From contig JAURVT010000011.1 in NCBI GenBank assembly GCA_030655315.1, forward strand, positions 62,001-126,000: a stretch of 64,000 nt of DNA, in the 5' to 3' direction. This DNA comes from Nocardioidaceae bacterium (lineage in GTDB: Bacteria > Actinomycetota > Actinomycetes > Propionibacteriales > Nocardioidaceae). A program made the translations under genes and the position numbers. Numbering within the stretch: position 1 is the stretch's first letter; each line of letters opens with the position of its first letter. Shown piece after piece: positions 51,342-59,246 of this stretch. Below the pieces are notes generated by a model, which had not been told where the DNA came from, searched no databases, and saw only the letters and a program-made list of their open reading frames with translations.

Positions 51342-51377
51342 GTCACAGATTCCTCATCCGTCACACGAGTCACAGGA
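51342..51377 (+). promoter_or_regulatory. GTCACA 9-mer array before the PGRP amidase gene
   Basis: GTCACAGAT at 51342, a degenerate 9-mer (TCCTCATCC), GTCACACGA at 51360 and GTCACAGGA at 51369 keep an exact 9-base step. MtrA of mycobacteria binds direct repeats of GTCACAgcg-type 9-mers before cell-wall hydrolase and dnaA genes. The array overlaps the ribosome-binding site (AGGA near 51374) of ATG 51389. Confidence 0.5.
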
Positions 51378-51388
51378 CGTCCCCCTTC

Positions 51389-53125
51389 ATGTCTTCTCTT
51401 CTCGTCCGGCTGGCCGGCGCCTCGGTGCTCGCCCCGGTGCTCGCCCTCGCAGGAACCGTCCCCGTCGGGGCCCTCACCCCCGGTGACGCCGGCGACGACG
51501 CGGTGGCCCCGGTGGTGGCCGAGCCCTCGGCGACGTCGATGGCCGTCCCGGACGTCGCGCCGCAGGCGCAGACCCGGATCGCCGGCACCCAGGAGGAGGT
51601 CGTCGCCTCGCGCGAGCGCACCGCCACCGACACCTTCCAGATGGTGGGCATCACCTGGAAGCCGGGCGTCGACGACGCCTCGCTGACCGCCGAGGTGCGC
51701 ACGCGCAAGAACGACGTCTGGTCGGCCTGGACCCAGCTCGACCTCTCCGACCCCGACCCGGCCGACCCCGGTGCGCTCGCCGGCACCGACCCCATGTGGG
51801 TCGGCGACGCCGACGGCGTGGCGGCCCGCGTGCTGTCCGCCGACGGCACCTCGCCCGACGACGTCAAGGTGGCCGTGGTCGAGTCGCCGCGCCAGCCCGA
51901 GGACGCCGCGATCACCGCCCAGGCCTCCGCCGACGTCTCGCTCGACTCCTCGGCCCTCCCGGTCACCACCGCGTCGTTCGGCAGCGCGATGCGCGCCGCC
52001 GCGGTCTCGCAGCCGTCGATCGTCCTGCGCTCGTCGTGGCAGCCCAACCAGGCCTACCAGTCCAGCTGCAGCTCGCCCACCACCGCGAGCACCCAGTCCG
52101 GTGCGCTGCTGCACCACACCGCGGGGTCGAACAACTACACGCAGGCGCAGTCGCCGGCCTACGTCAGGGCCGCGCACCTCTACCACACGAAGACGCAGAA
52201 GTGGTGCGACATCGGCTACAACTTCCTCGTCGACAAGTACGGCACGATCTACGAGGGACGCCGCGGCGGCATCACCAAGATGGTGCGCGGCGCGCACTCG
52301 GGCACCACGGGCGCCAACAAGTACATGGTCGGCGTCTCGATGATGGGCAACTACGACACCGCGGCGCTCACCTCGCCGCTCAAGACCTCGGTCGCGAACC
52401 TGATCGCCTGGCGCCTCAGCCTCTTCGGCACGCCCGCCAAGGGCACGATGGCGATGGACGGCCGGACGATCAACCGCATCTCGGGCCACCGCGACGTCAA
52501 GGCCACCGCGTGCCCGGGGCGCTACGGGTACGCCTGGCTCACCGACACCGGCTCGGGCGGCCTGCGCCAGATGGTCGCGGCCCGCATGGGTGGCGGCGGT
52601 GGCGGCGGCACGGTCACGCCGCCCGCGACGTCGCCGCGCCTGAGCCCGACGATCCTCACCACCTACAACAAGTACGCCTACAAGAAGCAGGTGGGCACGG
52701 CCAAGTCGGGGACCAAGGCGGCCAAGGCCGGCTACGTCTACGCCGACTTCACCAACGGGCGCGTCTATGCCAAGGGCTCGGCGGGCTACGTGATCTGGGG
52801 CGCGATCGACAGGGCGCACCGCGCCGCGAAGGGCACCTCGGGCGTGATGGGCGTCCCCACCGGGAGCGCTGCCCCCACGAAGGTGTCGGGGGTCTGGTAC
52901 GCGAACTTCGCCGCCGGACGCATCTACTCCCGCGGCACCTCGGCCTACCTGAGCTACGGCGCCATCGACAAGCGCCACCGCGCGCTCAAGGGCGTCTCGG
53001 GCCGCCTCGGCTACCCGACCTCGAGCATCTACCGCACGGCCTCGGGCAACTACAAGGCCGACTACCGCTCGGGCTCGATCACGTACAACGCCCGGACCAA
53101 CAAGTACTCGGTGAAGTACCGGTGA
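51389..53125 (+). CDS. Secreted PGRP/N-acetylmuramoyl-L-alanine amidase with LGFP repeats
   Basis: 578-aa exported protein. The signal peptide is residues 1-29 (ending VPVGALT). Residues 60-200 form a conserved but uncharacterised actinobacterial N-terminal domain. The PGRP/amidase domain (about 210-390) has zinc-ligand candidates His242 or His243 (LLHHTAGSNNY), His367 (SGHRDV) and Cys375 (TACPGRYG). A poly-Gly linker (401-407) leads to LGFP-type repeats (TSGVMGVPTGS..., SGRLGYPTSS...) that bind cell-wall polymers. It cleaves the MurNAc-L-Ala bond. Its stop overlaps the SpoIID gene (GTGA). Control by the 9-mer array is inference. Confidence 0.9.
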   Translation: MSSLLVRLAGASVLAPVLALAGTVPVGALTPGDAGDDAVAPVVAEPSATSMAVPDVAPQAQTRIAGTQEEVVASRERTATDTFQMVGITWKPGVDDASLTAEVRTRKNDVWSAWTQLDLSDPDPADPGALAGTDPMWVGDADGVAARVLSADGTSPDDVKVAVVESPRQPEDAAITAQASADVSLDSSALPVTTASFGSAMRAAAVSQPSIVLRSSWQPNQAYQSSCSSPTTASTQSGALLHHTAGSNNYTQAQSPAYVRAAHLYHTKTQKWCDIGYNFLVDKYGTIYEGRRGGITKMVRGAHSGTTGANKYMVGVSMMGNYDTAALTSPLKTSVANLIAWRLSLFGTPAKGTMAMDGRTINRISGHRDVKATACPGRYGYAWLTDTGSGGLRQMVAARMGGGGGGGTVTPPATSPRLSPTILTTYNKYAYKKQVGTAKSGTKAAKAGYVYADFTNGRVYAKGSAGYVIWGAIDRAHRAAKGTSGVMGVPTGSAAPTKVSGVWYANFAAGRIYSRGTSAYLSYGAIDKRHRALKGVSGRLGYPTSSIYRTASGNYKADYRSGSITYNARTNKYSVKYR

Positions 53126-54312
53126 GGGCGCTCGGCCTGGGCGTCGCCGCCCTCGCGGTCGCGTCCGGCTCCCTCGTGGTGGCCGGACCGGCCCAGGCCG
53201 ACCCGGCGGTCACCGTCCCCGCCGGTGGTGGGGTGACGCTGACCGGCCTCGGCTACGGCCACGGGCACGGCATGTCGCAGTACGGGGCCAACGGGGCGGC
53301 CGCCAAGGGCCTCACGGCCGCGCAGATCCTGGCCTTCTACTACCCGGGCACCGCCCTCACCTCGGTGAGCACGACGCTCCGCGTCCGCCTCACGGCCGAC
53401 ACCGGCAACGACACCGTGGTGCTGCCCGCGCGCAACCTGCGCCTGCGTGACACCGCGGACGGCGCGACCTTCGTGCTGCCCGCCTCCCGCAGCATCACGC
53501 GCTGGCGGATCGTCCCGAACGGCTCGACGTCGGTCTCCAAGGTGCAGTACCTCAGCGGCGGCACGTGGCGGGGCTGGGCCGTCCCGGGGCGCACCAACCT
53601 GCGCAAGGAGGGCGAGTTCAAGGCCTCGGTACCCACCCGCCTGGTGCTCCCGAGCGGCTCGACGCGCGCCTACCGGGGCTGGCTGCGCAACGCGCGGACG
53701 CCGTCCGGCGGCGGCACCCGGGGCACGCTCAACGTCATCCCGCTCGAGAAGTACGTGCGCGGCGTCGTCGCCTCGGAGATGCCCGCCTCGTGGCGTCCGG
53801 CCGCGCTGCAGGCGCAGGCCGTCGCGGCCCGCACCTACGCGGTCAACATCCAGCGCTCGCGCACCGGCCAGTGGTACCACCTGTGCGACACCACGTCGTG
53901 CCAGGTCTACGGCGGCCAGAGCAACGAGACCGGGACCACCGACGCGGCGATCAAGGCGACCAAGGGCCGCATCGTCACCTACGCCGGCAAGCCGGCCTTC
54001 ACCCAGTTCTCCTCGTCCTCGGGCGGCTACACCCTGGCCGGCACCGTGCCGTACCTGGTGTCCAAGGCCGACGCGTACGACCCGGCCAACCCGTGGAAGG
54101 TCAGGCTCACCGCGTCGCGCGTCCAGCGGGCGTACCCGTCCATCGGCACGCTGAGGAGCGTCCAGGTGACCCGGCGCGACGGCCGCGGCAGCTGGGGCGG
54201 CCGGATCACCGCGATCCGCTTCACCGGCACCAAGAAGTCCGTCTCGGTGACCGGCGACCGCGCCCGCTCCGCCTTCGGGCTGCGCTCGACCCTGTTCACG
54301 GTCTCGCGCTAG
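53122..54312 (+). CDS. Secreted SpoIID/LytB-domain protein
   Basis: 396-aa exported protein with a signal peptide (cleavage near GPAQA, residues 22-26). GLGYGHGHGMSQYGANGAAAKG (43-64) and VRGVVASEMPASWRPAALQAQAVAARTYA (near 212-240) are SpoIID landmarks, with FTQFSSSSGGYT further on. SpoIID is a lytic transglycosylase acting on peptidoglycan without stem peptides; this organism class does not sporulate, so the protein probably works with the amidase encoded just before it, which would produce the denuded glycans. It ends 3 bases from the convergent nagZ. Confidence 0.9.
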   Translation: MRALGLGVAALAVASGSLVVAGPAQADPAVTVPAGGGVTLTGLGYGHGHGMSQYGANGAAAKGLTAAQILAFYYPGTALTSVSTTLRVRLTADTGNDTVVLPARNLRLRDTADGATFVLPASRSITRWRIVPNGSTSVSKVQYLSGGTWRGWAVPGRTNLRKEGEFKASVPTRLVLPSGSTRAYRGWLRNARTPSGGGTRGTLNVIPLEKYVRGVVASEMPASWRPAALQAQAVAARTYAVNIQRSRTGQWYHLCDTTSCQVYGGQSNETGTTDAAIKATKGRIVTYAGKPAFTQFSSSSGGYTLAGTVPYLVSKADAYDPANPWKVRLTASRVQRAYPSIGTLRSVQVTRRDGRGSWGGRITAIRFTGTKKSVSVTGDRARSAFGLRSTLFTVSR

Positions 54313-54315
54313 CCC

Positions 54316-55887
54316 CTAGCAGCCCGTGCGCGTGACGCCCTCGACCGGCACGGGCAGCGTGCCCGGCGCGCGGCGCTTGCCGACGAGCACCTCGACCAGC
54401 GCCTGCATCGCCTGCGGGCCCTGGCCGTAGGTGGCGAGCTTGGACGTCGCGGTGCTGGTCCCCAGCTGGTAGGGGGTGTCGGTGGTGACGACGACGTCGG
54501 CATCGGCCGGCGCGTCGTTGCGTCCGAGCAGCGCGACCTCCGTGCCACCCGGGGCGACCTTCAGCCCGGCCCGCGAGGCGGCCAGCGCGAACGCGTCGGT
54601 CAGGATCTTCTGTCCGGTGACCTCGACGGTGCGACCGACCAGGCGTCCGCGGCACGGCCCGGCGACGGACGTCAGCGCGGCCCGCGAGAGCGCGAGCGAC
54701 TCCTTGGCGTGCGTGCCGATCTGGCGGCGCGGCTGCTTCTGCGCGTCCTCGTGCAGCAGCAGCGCGACCATCCGGGTGGCGCCCGCGCGGACCTGCTCCT
54801 CGTCCAGCCGACCGTCGCGCAGGGCCTCGTCGATGGCGGCGATCGCGGCGTCGGTGTCGGCCGGCATCAGGGCGACGTCGGTGCCGGCCTGCAGCGTCTT
54901 GACGACGGCCTCGGCGGCGCCGTACTTCTCCACGATCGCGCCCATCTCGAGGGCGTCGGTGACGATGACGCCCTCGAAGCCCAGGCGCTCGCGCAGCTCG
55001 CCGGTGATCACCGGGCGCGACAGCGAGGCCGGCGTCCCGTCGTCGAGCTGGGGCACGTCGATGTGGCCGATCATCACCATCGGCGCGCCGGCCTCGATGC
55101 CCGCCTCGAACGGGAGGTAGTCCTTGCTGCGCAGCTCCTCGAGGGTGCCGCCGTAGCGGGGCAGGCCGAGGTGGCTGTCGACGGTGAGGCTGCCGTGGCC
55201 GGGGAAGTGCTTGATCGACGAGAGCACGCCGCCGTCGTCGTAGCCGCGGAGCGCAGCGGTGACCATCTGCGACACGACGCCGGCGTCGCTGCCGGCCGAG
55301 CGGCTGCCGATCACCGGGTCGGCCGGGCCGGCCGTCACGTCGGCGTCGGGGGCGAACGCGACGTTGAAGCCGGCGTCGCGGACCTCGCGCGCCGACGCCT
55401 TCGCCGCGGCGCGGGTCAGGCGCGGCTCCTGCGCGGCGCCGTTGCTCATGAACGACGGGAAGAGGGTCATCGGGGCGCCGAGCCGCGCCACGCGTCCGCC
55501 CTCCTGGTCGACCGCCAGCCACAGCGGGAACGGTCGGTCGTTCGTGGCCTGCAGGCCCTCGTTGACGCCCTTGATCTGCTCGACGGAGGTGATGTTGTCG
55601 GCGAACATCGTCACGCCGCCGAGGTGACGGTCGGCGATGAACTTCTCCGGGGAGCCGGGCCCGGCGTAGCGCGCGACGACCACCTGGCCGGCGAGCTCGG
55701 AGATCGACAGGTCGTCGACGTACTTCCTGGCCTCGCGCACCTCCGCCCGGGTCGGGCCCCAGGACGTGGCGCGGTCGGGTCGCGCCGACGTCGGCGTCGC
55801 GGAGGTCGGCGCGGTGGCGGCGGACAGGCCGCCGGCGAGCAGGCAGGCGGAGAGGGCGGCGGTGGCGGTTCGGGTCGATCGGCGCAT
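54316..55887 (-). CDS. nagZ: Exported GH3 beta-N-acetylhexosaminidase (NagZ-like)
   Basis: 523-aa exported glycoside hydrolase family 3 enzyme, removing terminal GlcNAc from muropeptides or chitin fragments. The signal peptide covers about residues 1-30. KHFPGHG is at 226-232, the acid/base dyad in DSHLG (Asp237, His239) and the nucleophile Asp311 (GVIVTDALEMG). The C-terminal 120 residues form a second domain as in B. subtilis NagZ (YbbD). It is divergent from namZ with the DasR-like site between, and with the next two genes forms a NagZ-NamZ-AmiE recycling set. Confidence 0.92.
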   Translation of the reverse strand: MRRSTRTATAALSACLLAGGLSAATAPTSATPTSARPDRATSWGPTRAEVREARKYVDDLSISELAGQVVVARYAGPGSPEKFIADRHLGGVTMFADNITSVEQIKGVNEGLQATNDRPFPLWLAVDQEGGRVARLGAPMTLFPSFMSNGAAQEPRLTRAAAKASAREVRDAGFNVAFAPDADVTAGPADPVIGSRSAGSDAGVVSQMVTAALRGYDDGGVLSSIKHFPGHGSLTVDSHLGLPRYGGTLEELRSKDYLPFEAGIEAGAPMVMIGHIDVPQLDDGTPASLSRPVITGELRERLGFEGVIVTDALEMGAIVEKYGAAEAVVKTLQAGTDVALMPADTDAAIAAIDEALRDGRLDEEQVRAGATRMVALLLHEDAQKQPRRQIGTHAKESLALSRAALTSVAGPCRGRLVGRTVEVTGQKILTDAFALAASRAGLKVAPGGTEVALLGRNDAPADADVVVTTDTPYQLGTSTATSKLATYGQGPQAMQALVEVLVGKRRAPGTLPVPVEGVTRTGC

Positions 55888-55934
55888 GGGCCTGACCTAC
55901 CCCGTCCACCGGTCCCGCAAACGCGATGTTTGAG

Positions 55935-55950
55935 ATTGGTCTAGACCGGG
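55935..55950. promoter_or_regulatory. DasR-like responsive element between nagZ and namZ
   Basis: ATTGGTCTAGACCGGG agrees with the DasR dre consensus ACTGGTCTAGACCACT at 12 of 16 positions, including the whole core TGGTCTAGACC. It sits in the 75-base divergent region of two amino-sugar genes. DasR is a GntR repressor released by GlcNAc-phosphates. The site may control both nagZ and namZ-amiE. Confidence 0.65.
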
Positions 55951-55962
55951 GATCACTCCGTC

Positions 55963-57264
55963 ATGGTCGCGATGGGCAGACGAGGTTTCCTGACGACGGT
56001 GGGCGCAGCGGTGCCGGCGGTGGTCGCCGCCCCGGCGCTGGGTGCGGGAGGGGGCGGTCGCGGCGGCCCGGGCCGGGTGGTGAACGGCGTGGACCGGCTC
56101 GCCGCCGCCGACTGGTCGGTGCTGTCGGGCCAGCGGGTCGGCGTCGTCACCAACCCGACCGGCATCCTGGCCGACCTCACCAACGTCGTCGACGCGATGG
56201 CCGCCTCCGGCAAGGTCGACCTCGTCGGCGTGTTCGGGCCCGAGCACGGCTTCCGGGGCACCGCGCAGGCCGGGGAGTCCGAGGGCAGCACCGTCGACGA
56301 GCGCACCGGCGTGACCGTCTACGACGCGTACGGTGCCGACCGGGCCGACTTCGCCGCGATGTTCCGCGAGGCGCGGGTCGAGACCGTCGTGTTCGACATC
56401 CAGGACGTCGGCGCCCGGTTCTACACCTACGTCTGGACCATGTACACCGCGATGACGGCCGCGGTCGACGTCGGAGCCCGGTTCGTCGTGCTCGACCGTC
56501 CGAACCCGACCGGTGGAACCGCTCGCGGCCCGATGATGACGGCGGGCTTCACGTCGGCGGTCGGTCAGAAGGAGATCGTCCAGCAGCACGGCATGACCGT
56601 CGGCGAGCTGGCCCGGTTCTTCGACGGCGAGTTCCTCGAGGCCGAGACCGGCGGCCGCCTCACCGACCTGGAGGTGGTCGAGGTGCGGGGATGGCGCCGC
56701 GACCAGCTCTTCGCCGACACGGGCCTGACGTGGGTGCCGCCGAGCCCGAACATGCCGACGCCCGACACCGCCCTGCTCTACCCCGGCACGTGCCTGTTCG
56801 AGGCCGTCACCTGGTCCGAGGGACGCGGCACCACGCGTCCGTTCGAGACCGTGGGCGCGCCCGGCGTCCCCTACGGATACGCCGCCGCGCTGCGGGCCCA
56901 GCGGCTGCGCGGCGTGCGGTTCCGTGAGACGTACTTCGTGCCCACCTTCTCCAAGCACCTCGGCACGGTGTGCGGCGGCGTGCAGGTGCACGTCGACGAC
57001 CCGGACGCGCTCGACCCCGTCCGGCTCGGGATCGCCATGCTCGTCGAGGCGCGCGACACCGGCGGCGGCACGTTCGACTGGCGTCCGGGCGACCCGCCGG
57101 AGAACCGCTGGATCGACAAGCTCACCGGCTCGACCCGCGTCCGCGACCAGATCGAGGACGGCGCGGGCGTCGACGCCATCGTCGGCGCGTGGAAGGCTGA
57201 GCTCGCCGCGTTCGTCGAGCGCCGCCGCCCGTACCTGCTCTACCCCGGGAAGGGACGCCGATGA
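55963..57264 (+). CDS. namZ: Exo-beta-N-acetylmuramidase NamZ (DUF1343), Tat-exported
   Basis: 433-aa DUF1343/GH171 protein. The N-terminus GRRGFLTTVGAAVPAVVAA is a twin-arginine signal. Family segments are VGVVTNPTGI (near 60-69), FGPEHGFRGTAQAG (95-108), FDIQDVGARFYTYVWTM and PPSPNMPT. B. subtilis NamZ splits MurNAc from the non-reducing end of glycan chains after NagZ has removed GlcNAc. ATG 55963 or 55972 may be the start; both keep the Tat motif. It overlaps the following serine hydrolase (ATGA). Confidence 0.9.
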   Translation: MVAMGRRGFLTTVGAAVPAVVAAPALGAGGGGRGGPGRVVNGVDRLAAADWSVLSGQRVGVVTNPTGILADLTNVVDAMAASGKVDLVGVFGPEHGFRGTAQAGESEGSTVDERTGVTVYDAYGADRADFAAMFREARVETVVFDIQDVGARFYTYVWTMYTAMTAAVDVGARFVVLDRPNPTGGTARGPMMTAGFTSAVGQKEIVQQHGMTVGELARFFDGEFLEAETGGRLTDLEVVEVRGWRRDQLFADTGLTWVPPSPNMPTPDTALLYPGTCLFEAVTWSEGRGTTRPFETVGAPGVPYGYAAALRAQRLRGVRFRETYFVPTFSKHLGTVCGGVQVHVDDPDALDPVRLGIAMLVEARDTGGGTFDWRPGDPPENRWIDKLTGSTRVRDQIEDGAGVDAIVGAWKAELAAFVERRRPYLLYPGKGRR

Positions 57265-58991
57265 TGCGTCGCACGCTCGCTCTCGCCGTGATCGGGGCCG
57301 TCGCCGGCGCCGCGCTCGCGGCCCCGCCCGTCCAGGCCTCGCCGCGGCACCACGACGCCGCGCGCGGCTACGACCAGCCGTCCTCGGGCTGGATGCCGGC
57401 CGACACCCGGCTGCGCGACGGTCGCCCGCAGCAGGTGGGGCTGGACCCGGCCACGCTGACCTCGATGCTGGCGACGGTGGACTCCTACCGCCGGCCGCAG
57501 GCTGCCACCGGCAAGCCGCTGTACCCGGGGGCCGTCACGCTCGTGGCGCGCGACGGCCGGGTCGTCACCCGTGACGCGAAGGGCTTCGAGCTGCTGTACG
57601 CCGACGAGGAGGGCACCGAGCTGCCCGTCTCGGAGCGCGAGCGGATGCATACCGACTCGATCTTCGACATCGCCTCGATCACCAAGCTCTTCACCTCCAC
57701 CGCGCTGATGCAGCAGGTGGAGAAGGGCCGGATCGACCTCGACGAGCCCGTCGCGACGTACCTGCCGGCGTTCGCGCAGAACGGCAAGGGCACGATCACG
57801 CCCCGCGAGCTGCTCACCCACGTCTCGGGGCTGCCTGCCTCGATGCCGCTCGACACCGACTGGCCCGACATCCCCTCACGGCTCGCCGCCGTGATGGCCG
57901 TGGAGCCCGAGGCCGCGCCGGGCGTGCAGTACGTCTACTCCGACATCAACATGATCGTCGCCGGGCTCCTCGTCGAGCACGCCACGGGCAAGGGTCTCGA
58001 CCGTGCCGTCGCCGACGGCATCACCGGGCCGCTGCGGATGAGGGACACCTCGTACAACCCGCCGGCCTCGAAGCTGCACCGCATCGCCGCGACGGAGTGG
58101 GACCTCACCCACGGCCGCGGGATCATCCGCGGCTCGGTGCACGACGAGAAGGCCTGGGCCCTCGCGGGCGTCGCCGGCCACGCGGGCGTCTTCTCCACCG
58201 CCGACGACCTCGCAGTCCTCGGTCAGGCGTTCCTCAACGGCGGCGCCTACGGCGGGAAGCGGATCCTGAAGAAGTCGACGGTGGACGCGATGTTCACGAA
58301 CTTCAACCAGAAGTTCCCCGACGACAGCCACGGCCTGGGGTTCGAGCTGGACCAGATCTGGTACATGGGCGGCCTCGGCTCGGCCCGCACCGCCGGCCAC
58401 ACCGGGTTCACCGGCACCTCGATGGTGATCGACCCCGCCTCGCGCTCGATCGCGATCCTGATGACCAACCGCGTCCACCCCTCGCGCGACAACGGCACCA
58501 TCAACCCGGCCCGCCGCGCCGTCGTCGACGGCGTCGCCGACGCCATGAAGGTGACCCCGCGTGCCGGACGCGACGCCTGGCGCACCGGAGCGGTCGATGC
58601 CACCACGTCGACGCTGACCCTGCCCGCCGTGACGGTCCGGCGCCCCGGCACCCGACTCACGTTCGACTACCTCGTCGACTCCGAGCCCGTCGACCTCACC
58701 ACCCTGCAGGCCTCCCGCGACGGCGGCACCACCTGGACGGCCGTCCCCTTCACCGGTGCCCCGACCGGCTCGGTCTCCGGCCAGTCCCAGCGCCGCTGGA
58801 AGCAGGCCACCGCCTCCCTCGGCGCCCCCGGCAAGGTCACGCTCCGCTGGACCCACACCACCGACACGAACTACCACGGCCGCGGCGTCTACGTCGACGA
58901 CGTGCAGGTGCGCGCCGGCCGCACGAAGGTGCTCGACGGCGAGCGGTGCGGCTGCGTCGTGGGCGAGGGGTGGGCGCCCTCGCGGCGCTGA
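57261..58991 (+). CDS. Exported serine hydrolase of the beta-lactamase fold (AmiE/YbbE-like) with a C-terminal beta domain
   Basis: 576-aa exported protein (signal peptide about residues 1-26). The active site has Ser139-x-x-Lys142 (SITK), YSD at 226-228 and HTGFTG. In B. subtilis the namZ-nagZ-amiE set includes such an enzyme (AmiE), which removes the peptide from MurNAc; the same role is likely. After about residue 430 the chain carries an extra 130-residue beta-rich domain (LTFDYLVDSEPVDLTTLQASRD...; VYVDDVQVRAG) like carbohydrate-binding or MAM-like modules, absent from B. subtilis AmiE. Co-translated with namZ. Confidence 0.87.
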   Translation: MMRRTLALAVIGAVAGAALAAPPVQASPRHHDAARGYDQPSSGWMPADTRLRDGRPQQVGLDPATLTSMLATVDSYRRPQAATGKPLYPGAVTLVARDGRVVTRDAKGFELLYADEEGTELPVSERERMHTDSIFDIASITKLFTSTALMQQVEKGRIDLDEPVATYLPAFAQNGKGTITPRELLTHVSGLPASMPLDTDWPDIPSRLAAVMAVEPEAAPGVQYVYSDINMIVAGLLVEHATGKGLDRAVADGITGPLRMRDTSYNPPASKLHRIAATEWDLTHGRGIIRGSVHDEKAWALAGVAGHAGVFSTADDLAVLGQAFLNGGAYGGKRILKKSTVDAMFTNFNQKFPDDSHGLGFELDQIWYMGGLGSARTAGHTGFTGTSMVIDPASRSIAILMTNRVHPSRDNGTINPARRAVVDGVADAMKVTPRAGRDAWRTGAVDATTSTLTLPAVTVRRPGTRLTFDYLVDSEPVDLTTLQASRDGGTTWTAVPFTGAPTGSVSGQSQRRWKQATASLGAPGKVTLRWTHTTDTNYHGRGVYVDDVQVRAGRTKVLDGERCGCVVGEGWAPSRR

Positions 58992-58997
58992 GGGTCT

Positions 58998-59136
58998 GTG
59001 GCGGCCGGAGGATGTGGAGCGTCCTCCGCCACCGACGGAACGAGGGACGGATCCGGACGTGGGTCTTCGTGCCCCAGGCGGTGCCGGCTCGTCGGTGGAC
59101 CGGTCACCCCGAGCCGCTGGCACACGCCACCAGCGG
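58998..59136. terminator. Two hairpins after the serine hydrolase gene
   Basis: GTGGCGGCCGGAGGA (58998-59012) pairs with TCCTCCGCCAC (59022-59032) with a small bulge, and CCGCTGG (59114-59120) pairs with CCAGCGG (59130-59136). They lie between convergent genes. The rest of 58992-59246 holds no gene or other signal I can support. Confidence 0.5.
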
Positions 59137-59246
59137 ATCAGCGCATGGGTCGATCGAGGCAATGCCTGGGCGCGGCTCAGCACAGGGGTGGCGTGGCGGC
59201 CACTGCGACTGGATCGTCGCGATCACACGGACAACTCGGGTGGGCC

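Noticed and set aside
51150-51388. c-di-AMP (ydaO-type) riboswitch before the amidase gene
   Set aside because: I could not find the conserved core or the pairing pattern; only the dyad and the 9-mers are visible.
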